Below, in pieces: positions 24,570 to 34,083 of a stretch of DNA of 60,000 bases. The stretch's first letter is position 1. Every line of letters begins with the position of its first letter. The DNA is from Brevibacillus choshinensis (GTDB taxonomy: Bacteria; Bacillota; Bacilli; Brevibacillales; Brevibacillaceae), in NCBI RefSeq assembly GCF_016811915.1, contig NZ_CP069127.1, forward strand, positions 282,501 to 342,500, in the 5' to 3' direction. Below the pieces are notes generated by a model that was given only the letters and a program-made list of their open reading frames with translations, made no database searches and had not been told where the DNA came from. Position numbers and translations under genes: made by a program.

Positions 24570-25487
24570 ATGGGAAAAGCGAATCAATGGGATGCTGATT
24601 GGGAGATCTCTGATGAGCTGGTAGGACAGCTGATCGATAGCCAGTTTCCTGAACTAGGCTCCAAAAGGATCAAGCGTTTGGGCAATGGGTGGGACAATAC
24701 CGTGTACCAGATCGGAGACGAGTATGTATTTCGGTTTCCGCGCAGAACCATTGCTGTGGATCTGATCAAAATGGAAGGTCAGCTCTTGCCCAAGCTTGCA
24801 GAGTATGTGACCATTCCCTATCCCAAGCCACTCTTTTACGGGAAAGAGACGGCCGAGTATCCGGTTCCTTTTCTGGGCTATCACTATGTCACAGGCGAAT
24901 TTCCTCTCGGTGTGGCCGATGAGCAGCGTGCCCTTTCTGCAGCTGCACTAGGTCGTTTTTTAAAACAGTTGCACAGCTTTCCGACTCAGCTGGCCAGAGA
25001 GAGCGGAGCCCCTCATGACCACCGCAGGCTCAGGGATATCGCGACGCGGAAAGAAAAAATGGAGAAGTTTTATTCCGATTTAAGTCCACATATGCGAGAG
25101 GAAGAAAGGCGCGCCATGACGGCTTATTTGAATCAGGTGGTGCAGCCAAAGGCATTGCCGCAAAGCGACGTCTTCTTGCATGGAGATCTCCACTTTAAAA
25201 ATATGCTGGTGGACGAGCGAGGAAGAGTGTCTGGCATCATCGATTGGGGCGATATGAATGTAGGCCATCCTGCCGGTGATGTGAGCGTCGCCTACAGTTT
25301 TTTGCCTCCACAGGCCCGTTCGGCATTTTTCGCAGCTTACGGGGAAGTGGACGAAACGACCAAGCAGCTGGCTCGCATGATGGCGATCTACATTCCTATG
25401 CTGATTTGGATGCAAGCCATCGATGACGGGGATGAAAAAGTCGCAGAAGAAGCGAGGGCAACGATCAATCGGGCTCTGGCGGACTAA
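24570..25487 (+). CDS. Aminoglycoside phosphotransferase (APH) family kinase
   Basis: A 305-residue cytoplasmic kinase-fold protein. It shows a nucleotide-binding start (GNGWDNTVYQIG, 43-54), the catalytic HGDLHFKN (about 205-212, Asp as base) and the metal-binding DWGDMNVGHPAGDVS (about 226-240). It resembles members that phosphorylate small molecules such as aminoglycosides, macrolides or choline-like compounds. No gene around it tells the substrate. GGGGAGGGGC precedes the ATG at 9 bases. Confidence 0.88.
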   Translation: MGKANQWDADWEISDELVGQLIDSQFPELGSKRIKRLGNGWDNTVYQIGDEYVFRFPRRTIAVDLIKMEGQLLPKLAEYVTIPYPKPLFYGKETAEYPVPFLGYHYVTGEFPLGVADEQRALSAAALGRFLKQLHSFPTQLARESGAPHDHRRLRDIATRKEKMEKFYSDLSPHMREEERRAMTAYLNQVVQPKALPQSDVFLHGDLHFKNMLVDERGRVSGIIDWGDMNVGHPAGDVSVAYSFLPPQARSAFFAAYGEVDETTKQLARMMAIYIPMLIWMQAIDDGDEKVAEEARATINRALAD

Positions 25488-25640
25488 CGAAGCGAGATTA
25501 AACTGCGAGTTTTGAACCCTTCGTTACTTTCGTGTCATATTACCTAACATCAGGTGTTGAGAGGGACGGAATGGCGTGCTACTATGAAAGAAAGAACAAG
25601 GCGTCGCCCGCATCCTATTTTGACTGGAGATGTTTAGACT

Positions 25641-26102
25641 ATGATCAGCCTGATGAGAACCTCTGCCGATCATCCAGACTTTCATGGATTAGTGGAATTG
25701 CTGGACAAAGACCTGTGGAACCGATACCCGGAAACGCAGCAATCCTTTGCACCGTTCAACGTCATCAAGCTGGATGCCAAGGTCGTTGTCGCCTATGCCG
25801 ATCACATTCCGGTAGGGTGCGGCTGCTTTCGGGAAAGGGCAGAGAATGGCGTCGTGGAAATCAAAAGAATGTACATCAAGGAAGAAGCACGCGGAAAAGG
25901 GATCGCCAAGCAAATCCTGAGGGAACTGGAGGCGTGGGCGGTGGAGATCGGGAAAGAGCGCGCGATTTTGGAGACAGGAACCAATCAGCCTGAAGCGGTT
26001 TCCCTATACGACAGCGTAGGCTATGCCATCATTGATCGATTTGAACCTTATGTGAACAGCGAGGAAAGCATTTGCATGGGCAAGACGCTTTTCAGCAAAT
26101 AG
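25641..26102 (+). CDS. GNAT family N-acetyltransferase
   Basis: A 153-residue acetyltransferase. The acetyl-CoA-binding motif is visible as EIKRMYIKEEARGKGIAKQIL (motif A, about 73-93, in blocks), with V/I-x-x-x-x-R/Q-x-x-G-x-A. The downstream ILETGTNQPEAVSLYDSVGY forms motif B. The substrate is unknown. GGAG lies about 10 bases before the ATG. Confidence 0.88.
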   Translation: MISLMRTSADHPDFHGLVELLDKDLWNRYPETQQSFAPFNVIKLDAKVVVAYADHIPVGCGCFRERAENGVVEIKRMYIKEEARGKGIAKQILRELEAWAVEIGKERAILETGTNQPEAVSLYDSVGYAIIDRFEPYVNSEESICMGKTLFSK

Positions 26103-26120
26103 AAGCTGCACCCCTCGATA

Positions 26121-26148
26121 CTGCCAGATACGCTCTGGCAGTTTTGTT
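26121..26148 (+). terminator. Terminator after the GNAT gene
   Basis: The stem CTGCCAGA/TCTGGCAG has a TACGC loop and is followed by TTTTG. Confidence 0.87.
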
Positions 26149-26270
26149 ATGGAAAGGGGGGATCCCGTCCTTTGAAAAACAGCGACACGCTTTTTGCAGT
26201 CATAAACCGCCGGGGTGAGAAGTAACTAAAAGAGAGGACAACACACCGGATCAAAGGAAGGGATCGGCGC

Positions 26271-26957
26271 ATGCATACGAGCTTGTACGATTATCTGCTC
26301 CTGACGCTGACGGGACTCTTGAGCGCTCCTCATTGCATCGGCATGTGCGGAGGTATCATGTCTGCCTGGACTCTCCAGTCCCAATCTTCCATGCTGCAAA
26401 CGGTCATGGCCTATAATCTGGGCAGGATCGTGACGTATATGGGAGTAGGGGCGTTCATGGGGGTGATCGGCTCGTTCGTGGATGCAGCAGGGGCGATCGT
26501 CGGTTTTCAGGGAATCGCGAATGTGGTGGGGGGGCTTTTGATCTTGCTCTGGGTCTTCAAGAAGGTCGCTTTGCCGCTCAGTCAGTGGTCCATTCTGCAG
26601 GTGCCTGTCGCACAGAGGTGGCTGGAGGAGCAAAAAGCCCGCCCCGGCGTGCTGCCGGTATTCTTCAGCGGGTTGCTGCTCGGGTTTTTGCCTTGTGGGT
26701 TGACCTATACCATGCATATGAAAGCAGCCGCCTCTGGCAGTGTGTTGGAAGGGATTCTCACGCTGGCCTTTTTTGGGATCGGCACATTGCCTGCCCTGCT
26801 GCTGATGGGGATCTTTTCCGCCGTGTTATCCAGAGCGCTGCGTTCCAAAATCCTGCTTTTCGCCAATCTGCTCGCGATCTATATCGGAGTGGTCACGATC
26901 ATGCGCGGACTGGTGATTAATGGCTGGGTTCCGCATGTGAATCCTTGGCTCTGGTAG
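26271..26957 (+). CDS. SafE/DsbD-like membrane protein (sulfite exporter TauE/SafE family)
   Basis: A 228-residue membrane protein with six predicted helices. The conserved PHCIGMCGGI (about 20-29) and LPCGLTY (about 142-148) give the paired cysteines of DsbD_2-type proteins, which move electrons or copper across the membrane. Such proteins occur with the FixH/CcoI genes of cytochrome oxidase maturation. Here a FixH/YtkA-like lipoprotein and a copper ATPase follow within 600 bases, which supports a copper or cytochrome oxidase role over sulfite export. AAGGAAGGG precedes the ATG. Confidence 0.85.
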   Translation: MHTSLYDYLLLTLTGLLSAPHCIGMCGGIMSAWTLQSQSSMLQTVMAYNLGRIVTYMGVGAFMGVIGSFVDAAGAIVGFQGIANVVGGLLILLWVFKKVALPLSQWSILQVPVAQRWLEEQKARPGVLPVFFSGLLLGFLPCGLTYTMHMKAAASGSVLEGILTLAFFGIGTLPALLLMGIFSAVLSRALRSKILLFANLLAIYIGVVTIMRGLVINGWVPHVNPWLW

Positions 26958-26960
26958 CCA

Positions 26961-27398
26961 TCAGGGCTCAGCTGCAAAGACATAAGACACCGTAGAGGAT
27001 TTGTCCTCCTTTTCGAAAGTAATATCAGCTCTCCAATCCCCTACCATTGTAGGGACGATGCTCGCGACAAACTCTCCTGTTTCCTTGTACTCGGCCGTCG
27101 CCTGCGTATTTCCATGATCCATGCTCGGCATCGACAAGGTGACCGAGACTTTGGCATTTTTCCATGCGTCCGCCTGATCACTGGGGAGGACGATATGCAA
27201 TTCGCTCTCTTTGAGAATGTTGGGTGGGTCGGGTTGAACGTACACGTGAATGGGCAAAGAAAATTCCTGCAAGGTCAGCTTCCCTGACTTGGAAGCGGGC
27301 GGGGAAGCTTCGGGGTGACCGGAATGAGAAGAGGAGCATGCCGACAGCGACAGAATGGCAGCAAAGAGCAGGACAAGCAGGCGAAAAGCTCGTTTCAA
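26961..27398 (-). CDS. FixH/YtkA-like lipoprotein
   Basis: A 145-residue lipoprotein. The lipobox L-S-A-C (near residue 20) is followed by a serine-rich linker and a YtkA/FixH-type domain with PPNILKESELHIVL, VSVTLSMPSMDHGN and PTMVGDWRADITF. Members bind or help deliver copper to cytochrome oxidase. The start is a TTG at 27398 that yields the KRAFRLL signal start, with GGTGAT upstream. ATG starts further up lack a site. It is convergent with the SafE-like gene (3 bases between) and divergent from the copper ATPase. Confidence 0.75.
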   Translation of the reverse strand: MKRAFRLLVLLFAAILSLSACSSSHSGHPEASPPASKSGKLTLQEFSLPIHVYVQPDPPNILKESELHIVLPSDQADAWKNAKVSVTLSMPSMDHGNTQATAEYKETGEFVASIVPTMVGDWRADITFEKEDKSSTVSYVFAAEP

Positions 27399-27572
27399 AG
27401 GATCACCGCTTTCTCTCCGTAATGCAAGCACCATATCGTATTCGGAAAACGAGCGTTCCATTCGAAATTTCGCCTGGCGGCAGTGCAGATTCGTTTTCAT
27501 TTCTATTTCCCTTTGGTCACGCATACGTATTACAGCGGGACATGCGGTCGGTACAAAAGGGGTGTTCAATGG

Positions 27573-29753
27573 ATGACCACGAGACAAACCTATCAGGTCA
27601 CGGGAATGACTTGTGCAGCCTGTGCGAGTCGAATCGAAAAAATACTGACCAAAACAAGTGGAGTCATAGATGTCCAAGTCAGCTTGGCCACGAATAAGGC
27701 TCGCGTGTCGTATGATGATCAGCAGCTGGACGATCAAGCGATCATTGCGAAGATCGAAAAGCTAGGCTATCAGGCAAAGCCGGAGGAAGAGGGAAATGCG
27801 CATTCAGAAAAGGATGACTTGTTCCGCCGCTTTTTCATTTCTTGCATCCTTACGATTCCGTTTCTGTGGGCAATGGCAGCTCATTTTTCCCTGTCCTCGT
27901 TCATCTGGGTGCCTCCTCTCTTTCTCCATCCCTACTTTCAATTAGCGTTGGCGTTCCCCATTCAGTTTTGGATCGGCTATCCGTTTTATGTCGGGGCCTG
28001 GAATGCAGTGAAGAATAGGTCGGCCAACATGGATGTTTTAGTGGTCCTGAGCACATCGGCAGCCTTTTTTTATAGTCATTACGTTACTTTCAACGCTTCG
28101 TATGCACTCCCCCACCTTTCCCTCTATTACGAGACTTGTGCCGTCATTTTTACCTTCTTATTGCTGGGCAAGTATCTGGAGGCGATGGCCAAGGATCGGA
28201 GCAGAAATGCAATCCGGAAGCTGCACCATCTGCAGCCAAAAGTAGCCAACGTGGTGCGTCCGACCGGCATGATGACAGTTCCCGTGTCTCAGCTGGTCGT
28301 CGGGGATATCTTTATCGTCAAACCAGGCGAGCGGATTCCCACGGATGGACTCGTCATCGAAGGACAATCGACGGTAGATCAGTCTATCTTTACGGGAGAA
28401 AGCTTGCCGGTCGAGAAAGGAAGCGGACAGACGGTCATCGGAGCGACCTTGAACCAGAACGGGTGGCTGAAAGTAAAGACGACCAAGGTAGGCAATGAAA
28501 CGGCGCTCACGCAAGTCATCAAAACGGTAGAGGAAGCACAGATGTCCAAAGCCCCGATCCAGCGCATGGCAGACGAGATGACGGATATTTTCGTGCCGAT
28601 CATCATCACGATCGCGGTGATTTCCTTCTTGGCCTGGTACTACCTGTTTACGATGCAGGATTTTGGGCAATCGCTGGAAAAGGCGATTGCCGTACTGATC
28701 ATCGCGTGCCCATGTGCTCTGGGGCTGGCCACGCCGATGTCCATTCTGGTCGCGTCCGGTCGGGCGGCTCAGCTGGGGATCTTATTCAAGCAGGGGAAGT
28801 TCCTGGAGACCCTGCAAAAGGTAGACACCGTCATACTGGACAAAACCGGCACCCTGACAAAAGGCAAGCACGAGGTCATCGACATACACACGGGAAGCTG
28901 GCCCAAGGAAGAGTTTATGCGTCTGGTGGCTGCAGCCGAAACCACATCGGAGCATCCCTTGGCCACTGCGATCGTCACCTACATGAAAAATCGAGGGGCG
29001 ACGATACCTGCTCCGACCGACTTTACCCCATTGCCAGGGTATGGAATCATGGCCAGCGTCCATGGTCATTCTGTCATCGCAGGCTCTGCGAAGCTCATGA
29101 AAAGCCATCGCATTGACGTATCGCCTGTGCAGGAACGCATACTGGCACACGCAGCTGAGGGGAAAATCATCATGCTGGTCGCGATCGATAATCAGCTCGC
29201 GGGCTACATCGCGCTGTCTGATCCGTTAAAAGAAGATGCCGAGCTCGCGGTCCGTCAATTGAAAAGACTCGGGAAGGACGTCCTCATTATTACGGGGGAC
29301 AATGAACAGACTGCATCGAGCATTGCCAAGCAAGCAGGAATTCAGCGAGTACATGCCGGAGCGCTGCCTGCAGAAAAGGCGCAAATCATTTTTGAGCTGC
29401 AAAAGCGAGGGAGAACGGTCGCTATGGTCGGAGACGGAATCAATGATGCGCCGGCTCTGATGGCTTCCAATATCGGGATTGCGCTGGGGACAGGAGCCGA
29501 TATTTCCAAAGACTCCGCTGATGTCCTCATTATGCATGGAGAACTGATGGGAATCGTCCAAGCGTTCCTTCTCAGTCAGCAAACGATGAAGAACATCCGT
29601 CAAAATTTATTCTGGGCACTCTTGTACAATACTGTGGCGATCCCGGCAACGATGATCGGCTTCTTGGCTCCGTGGGTTGCGGGGATTGCGATGGCGTTTA
29701 GCTCGCTATCCGTCGTTCTAAACGCGCTGCGGCTGCGAGGAACTAGACTGTGA
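27573..29753 (+). CDS. copA: Copper-translocating P-type ATPase (CopA-like)
   Basis: A P1B-type ATPase of 726 residues that moves Cu(I) across the membrane. One N-terminal heavy-metal domain carries GMTCAAC (11-17). Then come the metal-pathway CPC (C379-P-C381), the phosphorylation site DKTGTLT (D423), SEHPLA, the TGDNEQTA and GDGINDAPA hinge motifs, and [15 protein letters not shown] in the last helix, whose MxxSS signature marks copper or silver. The start at 27573 follows AAAGGGG. Neither copZ nor csoR is present. The FixH and SafE neighbours suggest it may serve oxidase copper loading (like CcoI/FixI) rather than resistance. Confidence 0.93.
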   Translation: MTTRQTYQVTGMTCAACASRIEKILTKTSGVIDVQVSLATNKARVSYDDQQLDDQAIIAKIEKLGYQAKPEEEGNAHSEKDDLFRRFFISCILTIPFLWAMAAHFSLSSFIWVPPLFLHPYFQLALAFPIQFWIGYPFYVGAWNAVKNRSANMDVLVVLSTSAAFFYSHYVTFNASYALPHLSLYYETCAVIFTFLLLGKYLEAMAKDRSRNAIRKLHHLQPKVANVVRPTGMMTVPVSQLVVGDIFIVKPGERIPTDGLVIEGQSTVDQSIFTGESLPVEKGSGQTVIGATLNQNGWLKVKTTKVGNETALTQVIKTVEEAQMSKAPIQRMADEMTDIFVPIIITIAVISFLAWYYLFTMQDFGQSLEKAIAVLIIACPCALGLATPMSILVASGRAAQLGILFKQGKFLETLQKVDTVILDKTGTLTKGKHEVIDIHTGSWPKEEFMRLVAAAETTSEHPLATAIVTYMKNRGATIPAPTDFTPLPGYGIMASVHGHSVIAGSAKLMKSHRIDVSPVQERILAHAAEGKIIMLVAIDNQLAGYIALSDPLKEDAELAVRQLKRLGKDVLIITGDNEQTASSIAKQAGIQRVHAGALPAEKAQIIFELQKRGRTVAMVGDGINDAPALMASNIGIALGTGADISKDSADVLIMHGELMGIVQAFLLSQQTMKNIRQNLFWALLYNTVAIPATMIGFLAPWVAGIAMAFSSLSVVLNALRLRGTRL

Positions 29754-29767
29754 GCGGCAAATAGAGG

Positions 29768-29806
29768 AGGAACCGTTCCTTTTTTACAGGGACCGGTTCT
29801 TTTTTG
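29768..29806 (+). terminator. Terminator after copA
   Basis: The imperfect stem GGAACCGTTCC/GGGACCGGTTC is followed by TTTTTT. Confidence 0.8.
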
Positions 29807-29898
29807 GCCTGCCAGTCAAAATAGAAAAGGAGTGAAAAGCGAAACCATTCCCTTTTTGAGGCGTCTGTAAAAATATGGATACAAAGAGGGGGATGCAT

Positions 29899-30954
29899 AT
29901 GAAAAAGTTTCTCGCATGGTTCATGGTCTGGGGGCTCCTGCTGGCATGCGCTTTGGATGCGCAAGCGATGGAACAAGCGTCGGCTGCTCCAAAGCATAAC
30001 GTGCAGCACATGCAAATCATGACCAAAAGCTCGGAGGGCATCATCATCGCAGACACCTGGCAGGACATCCAGCAAAAGCACACCCGAATCGATATCGTCG
30101 AATATGTGCTGGCAGACGAAGCTGTAAAGGCAGTCAATCAGCATCGGTCTGTTGTTCTCTACCAAAAAGAAAAGATGTTTGAAGTGTCCCGCAGCCAAGG
30201 AAAGGAAGAAGAATTCAACAGGGACATCCTCGACCCGTACAATATACGGAATAATAAAAATCGGCTGTTTGAAGCGACTGTCAGGTGGTACAACGGTGCT
30301 CGCTGGGAGCGCACGGGCACGACGATGTTCAATGGCAGACAGGTGAATGCCCTGAAGAGATTGTACAAGACAGGGGACGGTCTGACTGCGGTGAATGTTG
30401 GTTACGTTGACCCGAACACAGGTCTGCCGATAAAAGAAGAGTATTACTTCGGAGAAAGCAGCACTCCGACGATCACCAAGATGTATGTATTTGAGGAAAT
30501 CGATGATCCAGAGGGGGTTCTTTTCACGAGTGCAGCCTCTTCCTTGCTCGAAAAGGATGCAGCCGATTGGCTTTGCGTGGCTTTTGATGCAGTGATGCCA
30601 TTGGATGATGCTCTCAATTCCAAGATGAAATACATCGCCTGCGACGTGGGCGATCTGCCGGGGCTGGATGCTGCGGCAAAGAATCAAGTGTTCCGTTATT
30701 TTGAAAAGTACAAGACAAGGACTCTGGAAGCGTCATTGGAAGAGCTGAGAGAAAAAGGCATGTTCAATCCCGACACAAAAGTGCTCGATGGACCGTTGCT
30801 GCGCGTGTATAAAGTGAGGATCTCGGATCAGAAGGCTGTTCTATATACTTCCAAGTACGCTTCAAGCGAAGGGGCTATCGGAGTGGCAGTGACGCTGGAA
30901 TGGCTGGGAGGGAAATGGCAGGCGACAAATTCAGCTCTAGTGTGGGTCAGTTAA
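29899..30954 (+). CDS. Secreted protein of unknown function
   Basis: A 351-residue protein with a signal peptide (KKFLAWFMVWGLLLACALDAQAM). A first part (about 30-200) has a lipoprotein-carrier-like series of beta strands (IIIADTWQDIQQ, SVVLYQKEKMFEVS, GRQVNALKRLYKTG). A C-terminal part (about 260-350) has VLDGPLLRVYKVR and GVAVTLEWLGGKWQ. I do not recognise a family. The start at 29899 follows GAGGGGG. A terminator on each side makes it a single-gene unit. Confidence 0.7.
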   Translation: MKKFLAWFMVWGLLLACALDAQAMEQASAAPKHNVQHMQIMTKSSEGIIIADTWQDIQQKHTRIDIVEYVLADEAVKAVNQHRSVVLYQKEKMFEVSRSQGKEEEFNRDILDPYNIRNNKNRLFEATVRWYNGARWERTGTTMFNGRQVNALKRLYKTGDGLTAVNVGYVDPNTGLPIKEEYYFGESSTPTITKMYVFEEIDDPEGVLFTSAASSLLEKDAADWLCVAFDAVMPLDDALNSKMKYIACDVGDLPGLDAAAKNQVFRYFEKYKTRTLEASLEELREKGMFNPDTKVLDGPLLRVYKVRISDQKAVLYTSKYASSEGAIGVAVTLEWLGGKWQATNSALVWVS

Positions 30955-30995
30955 CAGTGCGACGCAATCAGCAAAAACTAGCCTCGTATAAAGAG

Positions 30996-31031
30996 AAAAA
31001 CCGAGTCGTCCGTCTGGGTGACTCGGTTTTT
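30996..31031. terminator. Bidirectional terminator between convergent genes
   Basis: AAAAACCGAGTC (30996-31007) pairs with GACTCGGTTTTT (31020-31031). It suits the secreted protein gene on + and the VOC gene on -. Confidence 0.9.
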
Positions 31032-31036
31032 GGCTA

Positions 31037-31474
31037 TTACATATGGTGTTTGCCTTCCGTATAGAGCTGGAAGGACACTCCGAACTTGTCCGTCACAATT
31101 CCATAGGCTGGGCTGAAGAATGTTTCTTGAAGGGGCATGATGACAGTGCCGCCATCTTGCAGAGCATCAAAAAATTGTCTGGATTTTTCAGGAGAATCGG
31201 TAGAGAGGCAAATGGTGACCTGATTTCCGATTTGGACAGGCTGACCTGGGAATGTATCCGAGAACATCATCTCGGATTCTCCGATCTTGATCGTTGCATG
31301 CGAAACGCGATCGCGGGCTGCTTCTGGCAGAGGAAATTCAGGATTTGGCGGCATTTCTCCAAATGTTTGCTGGAAGAGAACCTGGGCTTCCAGTGCATTT
31401 TGGTAAAACGCGATGGCTTCTTTTGCGTTGCCATCCATCATCAGGTAGGGAGTCAGGCGCATTGTCATGATCAT
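31037..31474 (-). CDS. VOC family protein (PhnB-like)
   Basis: A 145-residue member of the vicinal-oxygen-chelate superfamily, PhnB/YjdN type. The pattern of the family is clear: TPYLMMDGNAKEAIAFYQ near the start, SHATIKIGESEMMFSDTFP near 58-76, NQVTICLSTDSPEKSRQFFDAL near 84-105 (blocks) and SPAYGIVTDKFGVSFQLY near 121-138. Enzyme activity is not established for most members. Two in-frame ATGs (31474 and 31468) follow AAGGAG; the second has the better spacing. Confidence 0.85.
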   Translation of the reverse strand: MIMTMRLTPYLMMDGNAKEAIAFYQNALEAQVLFQQTFGEMPPNPEFPLPEAARDRVSHATIKIGESEMMFSDTFPGQPVQIGNQVTICLSTDSPEKSRQFFDALQDGGTVIMPLQETFFSPAYGIVTDKFGVSFQLYTEGKHHM

Positions 31475-31728
31475 TCAGCTCCTTGGCTAATTAAAATGGG
31501 TCTTACCGTTCGTTGCGAGAATGGGTCTCTCTCCCAGTGTTGCCCGCAAATTGATTATAAAACTGAGAACGTACGTTTGTAAAAGAAAACCTTGTTTTTT
31601 TACCCAACACCGCAATCGAGAAGAAATGTCCTTCTTTATTTCAGGCTAGAATGGGGGAGCTGAAATTTCTGCGTGTTTTTGATATGGGTGGGAAATGCGA
31701 TCCATTCAACACGGAAAGGGGTACGATT

Positions 31729-33216
31729 GTGGACACACAGCAGGACTTGAAACATGCGGGAGGGACTTTTGGGAGCAAAGGAAACTTCATGGTGGTCATG
31801 GTGATGATTCTGGGCGTGTTCGTGGCGATTCTCAATGAAACGCTTCTGAATGTAGCGTTATCCAAAATCATGGCGGACCTCGGGATTTTGCCCAGCACCG
31901 CTCAATGGCTGACTACGGGATATTTGCTCATCATCGGTGTGCTCATCCCCGTAACCGCCTTTTTACTCCAGAGATTCACGACCAGAGCGCTGTTTTTATC
32001 AGCCATGGGCTTGTTTACACTCGGAACACTCGTTGCCGCGATTTCACCAAGTTTTTCCCTGCTGGTTTTGGGAAGGATTCTTCAGGCATCCGGTACAGGT
32101 CTGCTTTTCCCGCTGCTGACAAATGTGGTGTTTGCCATTGTTCCGCTCGAAAAAAGAGGATCCGCCATGGGGACGATCGGAATTGTCATTACCTTTGCTC
32201 CGGCAATTGGTCCGACATTGTCCGGAATCATCGTGGAGCACTTCAGTTGGCGATACCTTTTTTACGGAGTGCTGCCGATCGCTGTCTTCGTGATGATATT
32301 TGCCTATTCCAGACTGAAAAACGTGACAGAGACAACGAAGCCCAAGGTCGATCTGGCATCTCTGCTTCTCTCAACCCTGGGATTTGGGGGAATTGTGTAC
32401 GGATTTAGCAGCGCGAGTGAAGGACATGGAGGGTGGTCAGGCTATGGGGTCCTGCTGCCCATTGCGATCGGGGTCTTGTCGCTTGTCTTCTTTACCTTCA
32501 GGCAGTTAAAGATAGCGGAGCCGCTGCTCGACCTGCGTGCATTCCAATACGGGATTTTTCGTATTTCGACGCTGATCATGATCATTGTCATGATGGCGAT
32601 GTTTTCTGCGATGATGCTATTGCCGATCTTTCTCCAGAATGCCTTGGGCTACAGTCCGTTTGAGGCTGGATTAGTGATGCTGCCGGGCGGAATCATCATG
32701 GGCATCATGTCACCCATTACCGGCAGGTTGTTCGATAAATTCGGAGCGAAGTGGCTTGCGATCGTGGGCCTCATCCTGATCGCCAATACTCTCCTGCAAT
32801 TTGCGTTCATTACCGTGACCATCTCTTACAGCACGATCATGGTGCTCAATACGCTTCTGATGCTGGGCATTTCGATGCTGATGATGCCGGTGATGACCAA
32901 TGCGCTGAATGAACTCCCTCCACCGATGTACCCGCATGGCACGGCCATCATCGGGACGCTGCAGCAGGTAGCTGGAGCAGTCGGAACAGCACTCTTGGTG
33001 ACCGTGATGATGAATGGCACCAGTCGCTATATGCAAAATCCCGCACCTGGGCAGGACGATTCAACGCTGCGCATGCTGGCGATGATCGCAGGCATGAAAA
33101 GCGCGTTCCTTTTGGCTTTTGCTTTGGTTGTCGTGGCTTTGCTCGCTTCCTTTTTCCTGAAGCGTGCGGTTAAGCCGGAGCAGCACCGCGCTGCAGAGCA
33201 AGTATCACCCAACTGA
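31729..33216 (+). CDS. MFS transporter, DHA2 family drug exporter
   Basis: A membrane exporter of 495 residues with 14 predicted helices. Typical DHA2 marks are visible: VAILNETLLNVALSKIM in helix 1, TTGYLLIIGVLIPVTAFLLQRF in helix 2 and GRILQASGTGLLFPLLTNVVF in helix 4 (each in blocks). It resembles LmrB/MdeA-type lincosamide and multidrug exporters. The start is a GTG at 31729 because AAAGGGG lies 8 bases upstream and the residues before it are not protein-like. A terminator follows. Confidence 0.9.
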   Translation: MDTQQDLKHAGGTFGSKGNFMVVMVMILGVFVAILNETLLNVALSKIMADLGILPSTAQWLTTGYLLIIGVLIPVTAFLLQRFTTRALFLSAMGLFTLGTLVAAISPSFSLLVLGRILQASGTGLLFPLLTNVVFAIVPLEKRGSAMGTIGIVITFAPAIGPTLSGIIVEHFSWRYLFYGVLPIAVFVMIFAYSRLKNVTETTKPKVDLASLLLSTLGFGGIVYGFSSASEGHGGWSGYGVLLPIAIGVLSLVFFTFRQLKIAEPLLDLRAFQYGIFRISTLIMIIVMMAMFSAMMLLPIFLQNALGYSPFEAGLVMLPGGIIMGIMSPITGRLFDKFGAKWLAIVGLILIANTLLQFAFITVTISYSTIMVLNTLLMLGISMLMMPVMTNALNELPPPMYPHGTAIIGTLQQVAGAVGTALLVTVMMNGTSRYMQNPAPGQDDSTLRMLAMIAGMKSAFLLAFALVVVALLASFFLKRAVKPEQHRAAEQVSPN

Positions 33217-33226
33217 GCTCCAACAA

Positions 33227-33266
33227 AGACCATCCCGCAAAAATAGCAGGGATGGTCTGTCTTTTC
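33227..33266 (+). terminator. Terminator after the DHA2 exporter
   Basis: AGACCATCCC (33227-33236) pairs with GGGATGGTCT (33249-33258), followed by GTCTTTT. Confidence 0.85.
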
Positions 33267-33285
33267 AAAGAATAAAAAGATGCAG

Positions 33286-33332
33286 TTGACAACGTGGAAA
33301 ATTCATCATACAATTATCTCGAATTAAAGATA
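33286..33332 (+). promoter_or_regulatory. mhqR promoter and overlapping MhqR-type operator
   Basis: A near-ideal SigA promoter, TTGACA (33286-33291), 17 bases, TACAAT (33309-33314). The box TATCTCGAATTAAAGATA (33315-33332) begins one base after the -10 and matches the MhqR palindrome of Bacillus subtilis (TATCTCGAATTCGAGATA) in most positions. It would repress transcription by covering the start site. Confidence 0.8.
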
Positions 33333-33354
33333 ATTTATAAAAGGATCTGGTTCT

Positions 33355-33810
33355 GTGAGAAGAGACGATGGCCATAACGACGAGCTCTCGTTAAAGCTGT
33401 TCGTGATCCTGTCGAGAGCGTATCGCTCCATCAGCGATGTCGTGACGGAGGATATGAAACGATACGGATTAAATCCATCCGAGTTTATGGTGCTGGAACT
33501 TTTATATCACAAAGGCGAGCAGCCCATTCAGCACATCGGCAAGAAAATCCTGCTGGCGAGCGGCAGTACGACCTATGTGATCGATAAGCTTGAATCCAAG
33601 AAGCTGCTTGCGCGAAGGCAATGCCAGGAGGATCGACGGGTCGTTTTTGCTTCCATCACGGCAAAAGGGAGAGAGCTGATGGATGAGATCTTCCCACAGC
33701 ATCGCGCCGTTATCCAGATGCTGTTTGAAGGCGTAAGCGAGGATCAAAAAATGACGCTGATCGAGTTATTAAAGGAGACAGGACTTCGAGCAGCTAATTT
33801 GAAAAAGTGA
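33355..33810 (+). CDS. mhqR: MarR/DUF24-independent quinone-sensing repressor, MhqR-like
   Basis: A MarR-family repressor of 151 residues starting with GTG. The winged helix spans about 45-110: HKGEQPIQHIGKKILLASGSTTYVIDKL (recognition helix, in blocks) and the wing RRQCQEDRRVVFASITAKG. In Bacillus subtilis MhqR represses quinone detoxification genes and is relieved by hydroquinones. Here the next three genes are relatives of mhqN, mhqO and mhqD, and matching operator boxes lie before mhqR itself and before mhqN. AAAGGA precedes the GTG. Confidence 0.85.
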   Translation: MRRDDGHNDELSLKLFVILSRAYRSISDVVTEDMKRYGLNPSEFMVLELLYHKGEQPIQHIGKKILLASGSTTYVIDKLESKKLLARRQCQEDRRVVFASITAKGRELMDEIFPQHRAVIQMLFEGVSEDQKMTLIELLKETGLRAANLKK

Positions 33811-33825
33811 TTTTTTTTGCTGGTA

Positions 33826-33843
33826 TATCTCAAATTAAAGATA
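33826..33843 (+). promoter_or_regulatory. MhqR-type operator box 2
   Basis: TATCTCAAATTAAAGATA, one mismatch from the box before mhqR. It lies 16 bases after the mhqR stop, next to TATGAT, which may be a -10 for the downstream genes. Confidence 0.7.
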
Positions 33844-34040
33844 TATGATTTCAGGATAATTCACCTATTGGCTTAAAAAGATTGGGAATGATAAGGAAGT
33901 CGTGGTAGCAGGATCAGGCTATCCGGACTTATCGGCTTGCGATCAGTAGCCGAGTGGGTGAAAAAAGGACAGCAGTAGCAGCGGGAGCAATCCGATTCAC
34001 GTGTGGAAGTGTGGAGATTCGCTTCTCCATATTTCCCTAA

Positions 34041-34058
34041 AATCTCAAAATAAAGATA
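34041..34058 (+). promoter_or_regulatory. MhqR-type operator box 3
   Basis: AATCTCAAAATAAAGATA, three mismatches from box 1, 25 bases before the mhqN start. Confidence 0.7.
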
Positions 34059-34083
34059 TATGATATCGAGGGGAGATTGTCCC

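Noticed and set aside
25532..25993. Alternative open frame over the GNAT gene
   Set aside because: It is in another frame, has no acetyltransferase motif and overlaps the well-supported gene at 25641.
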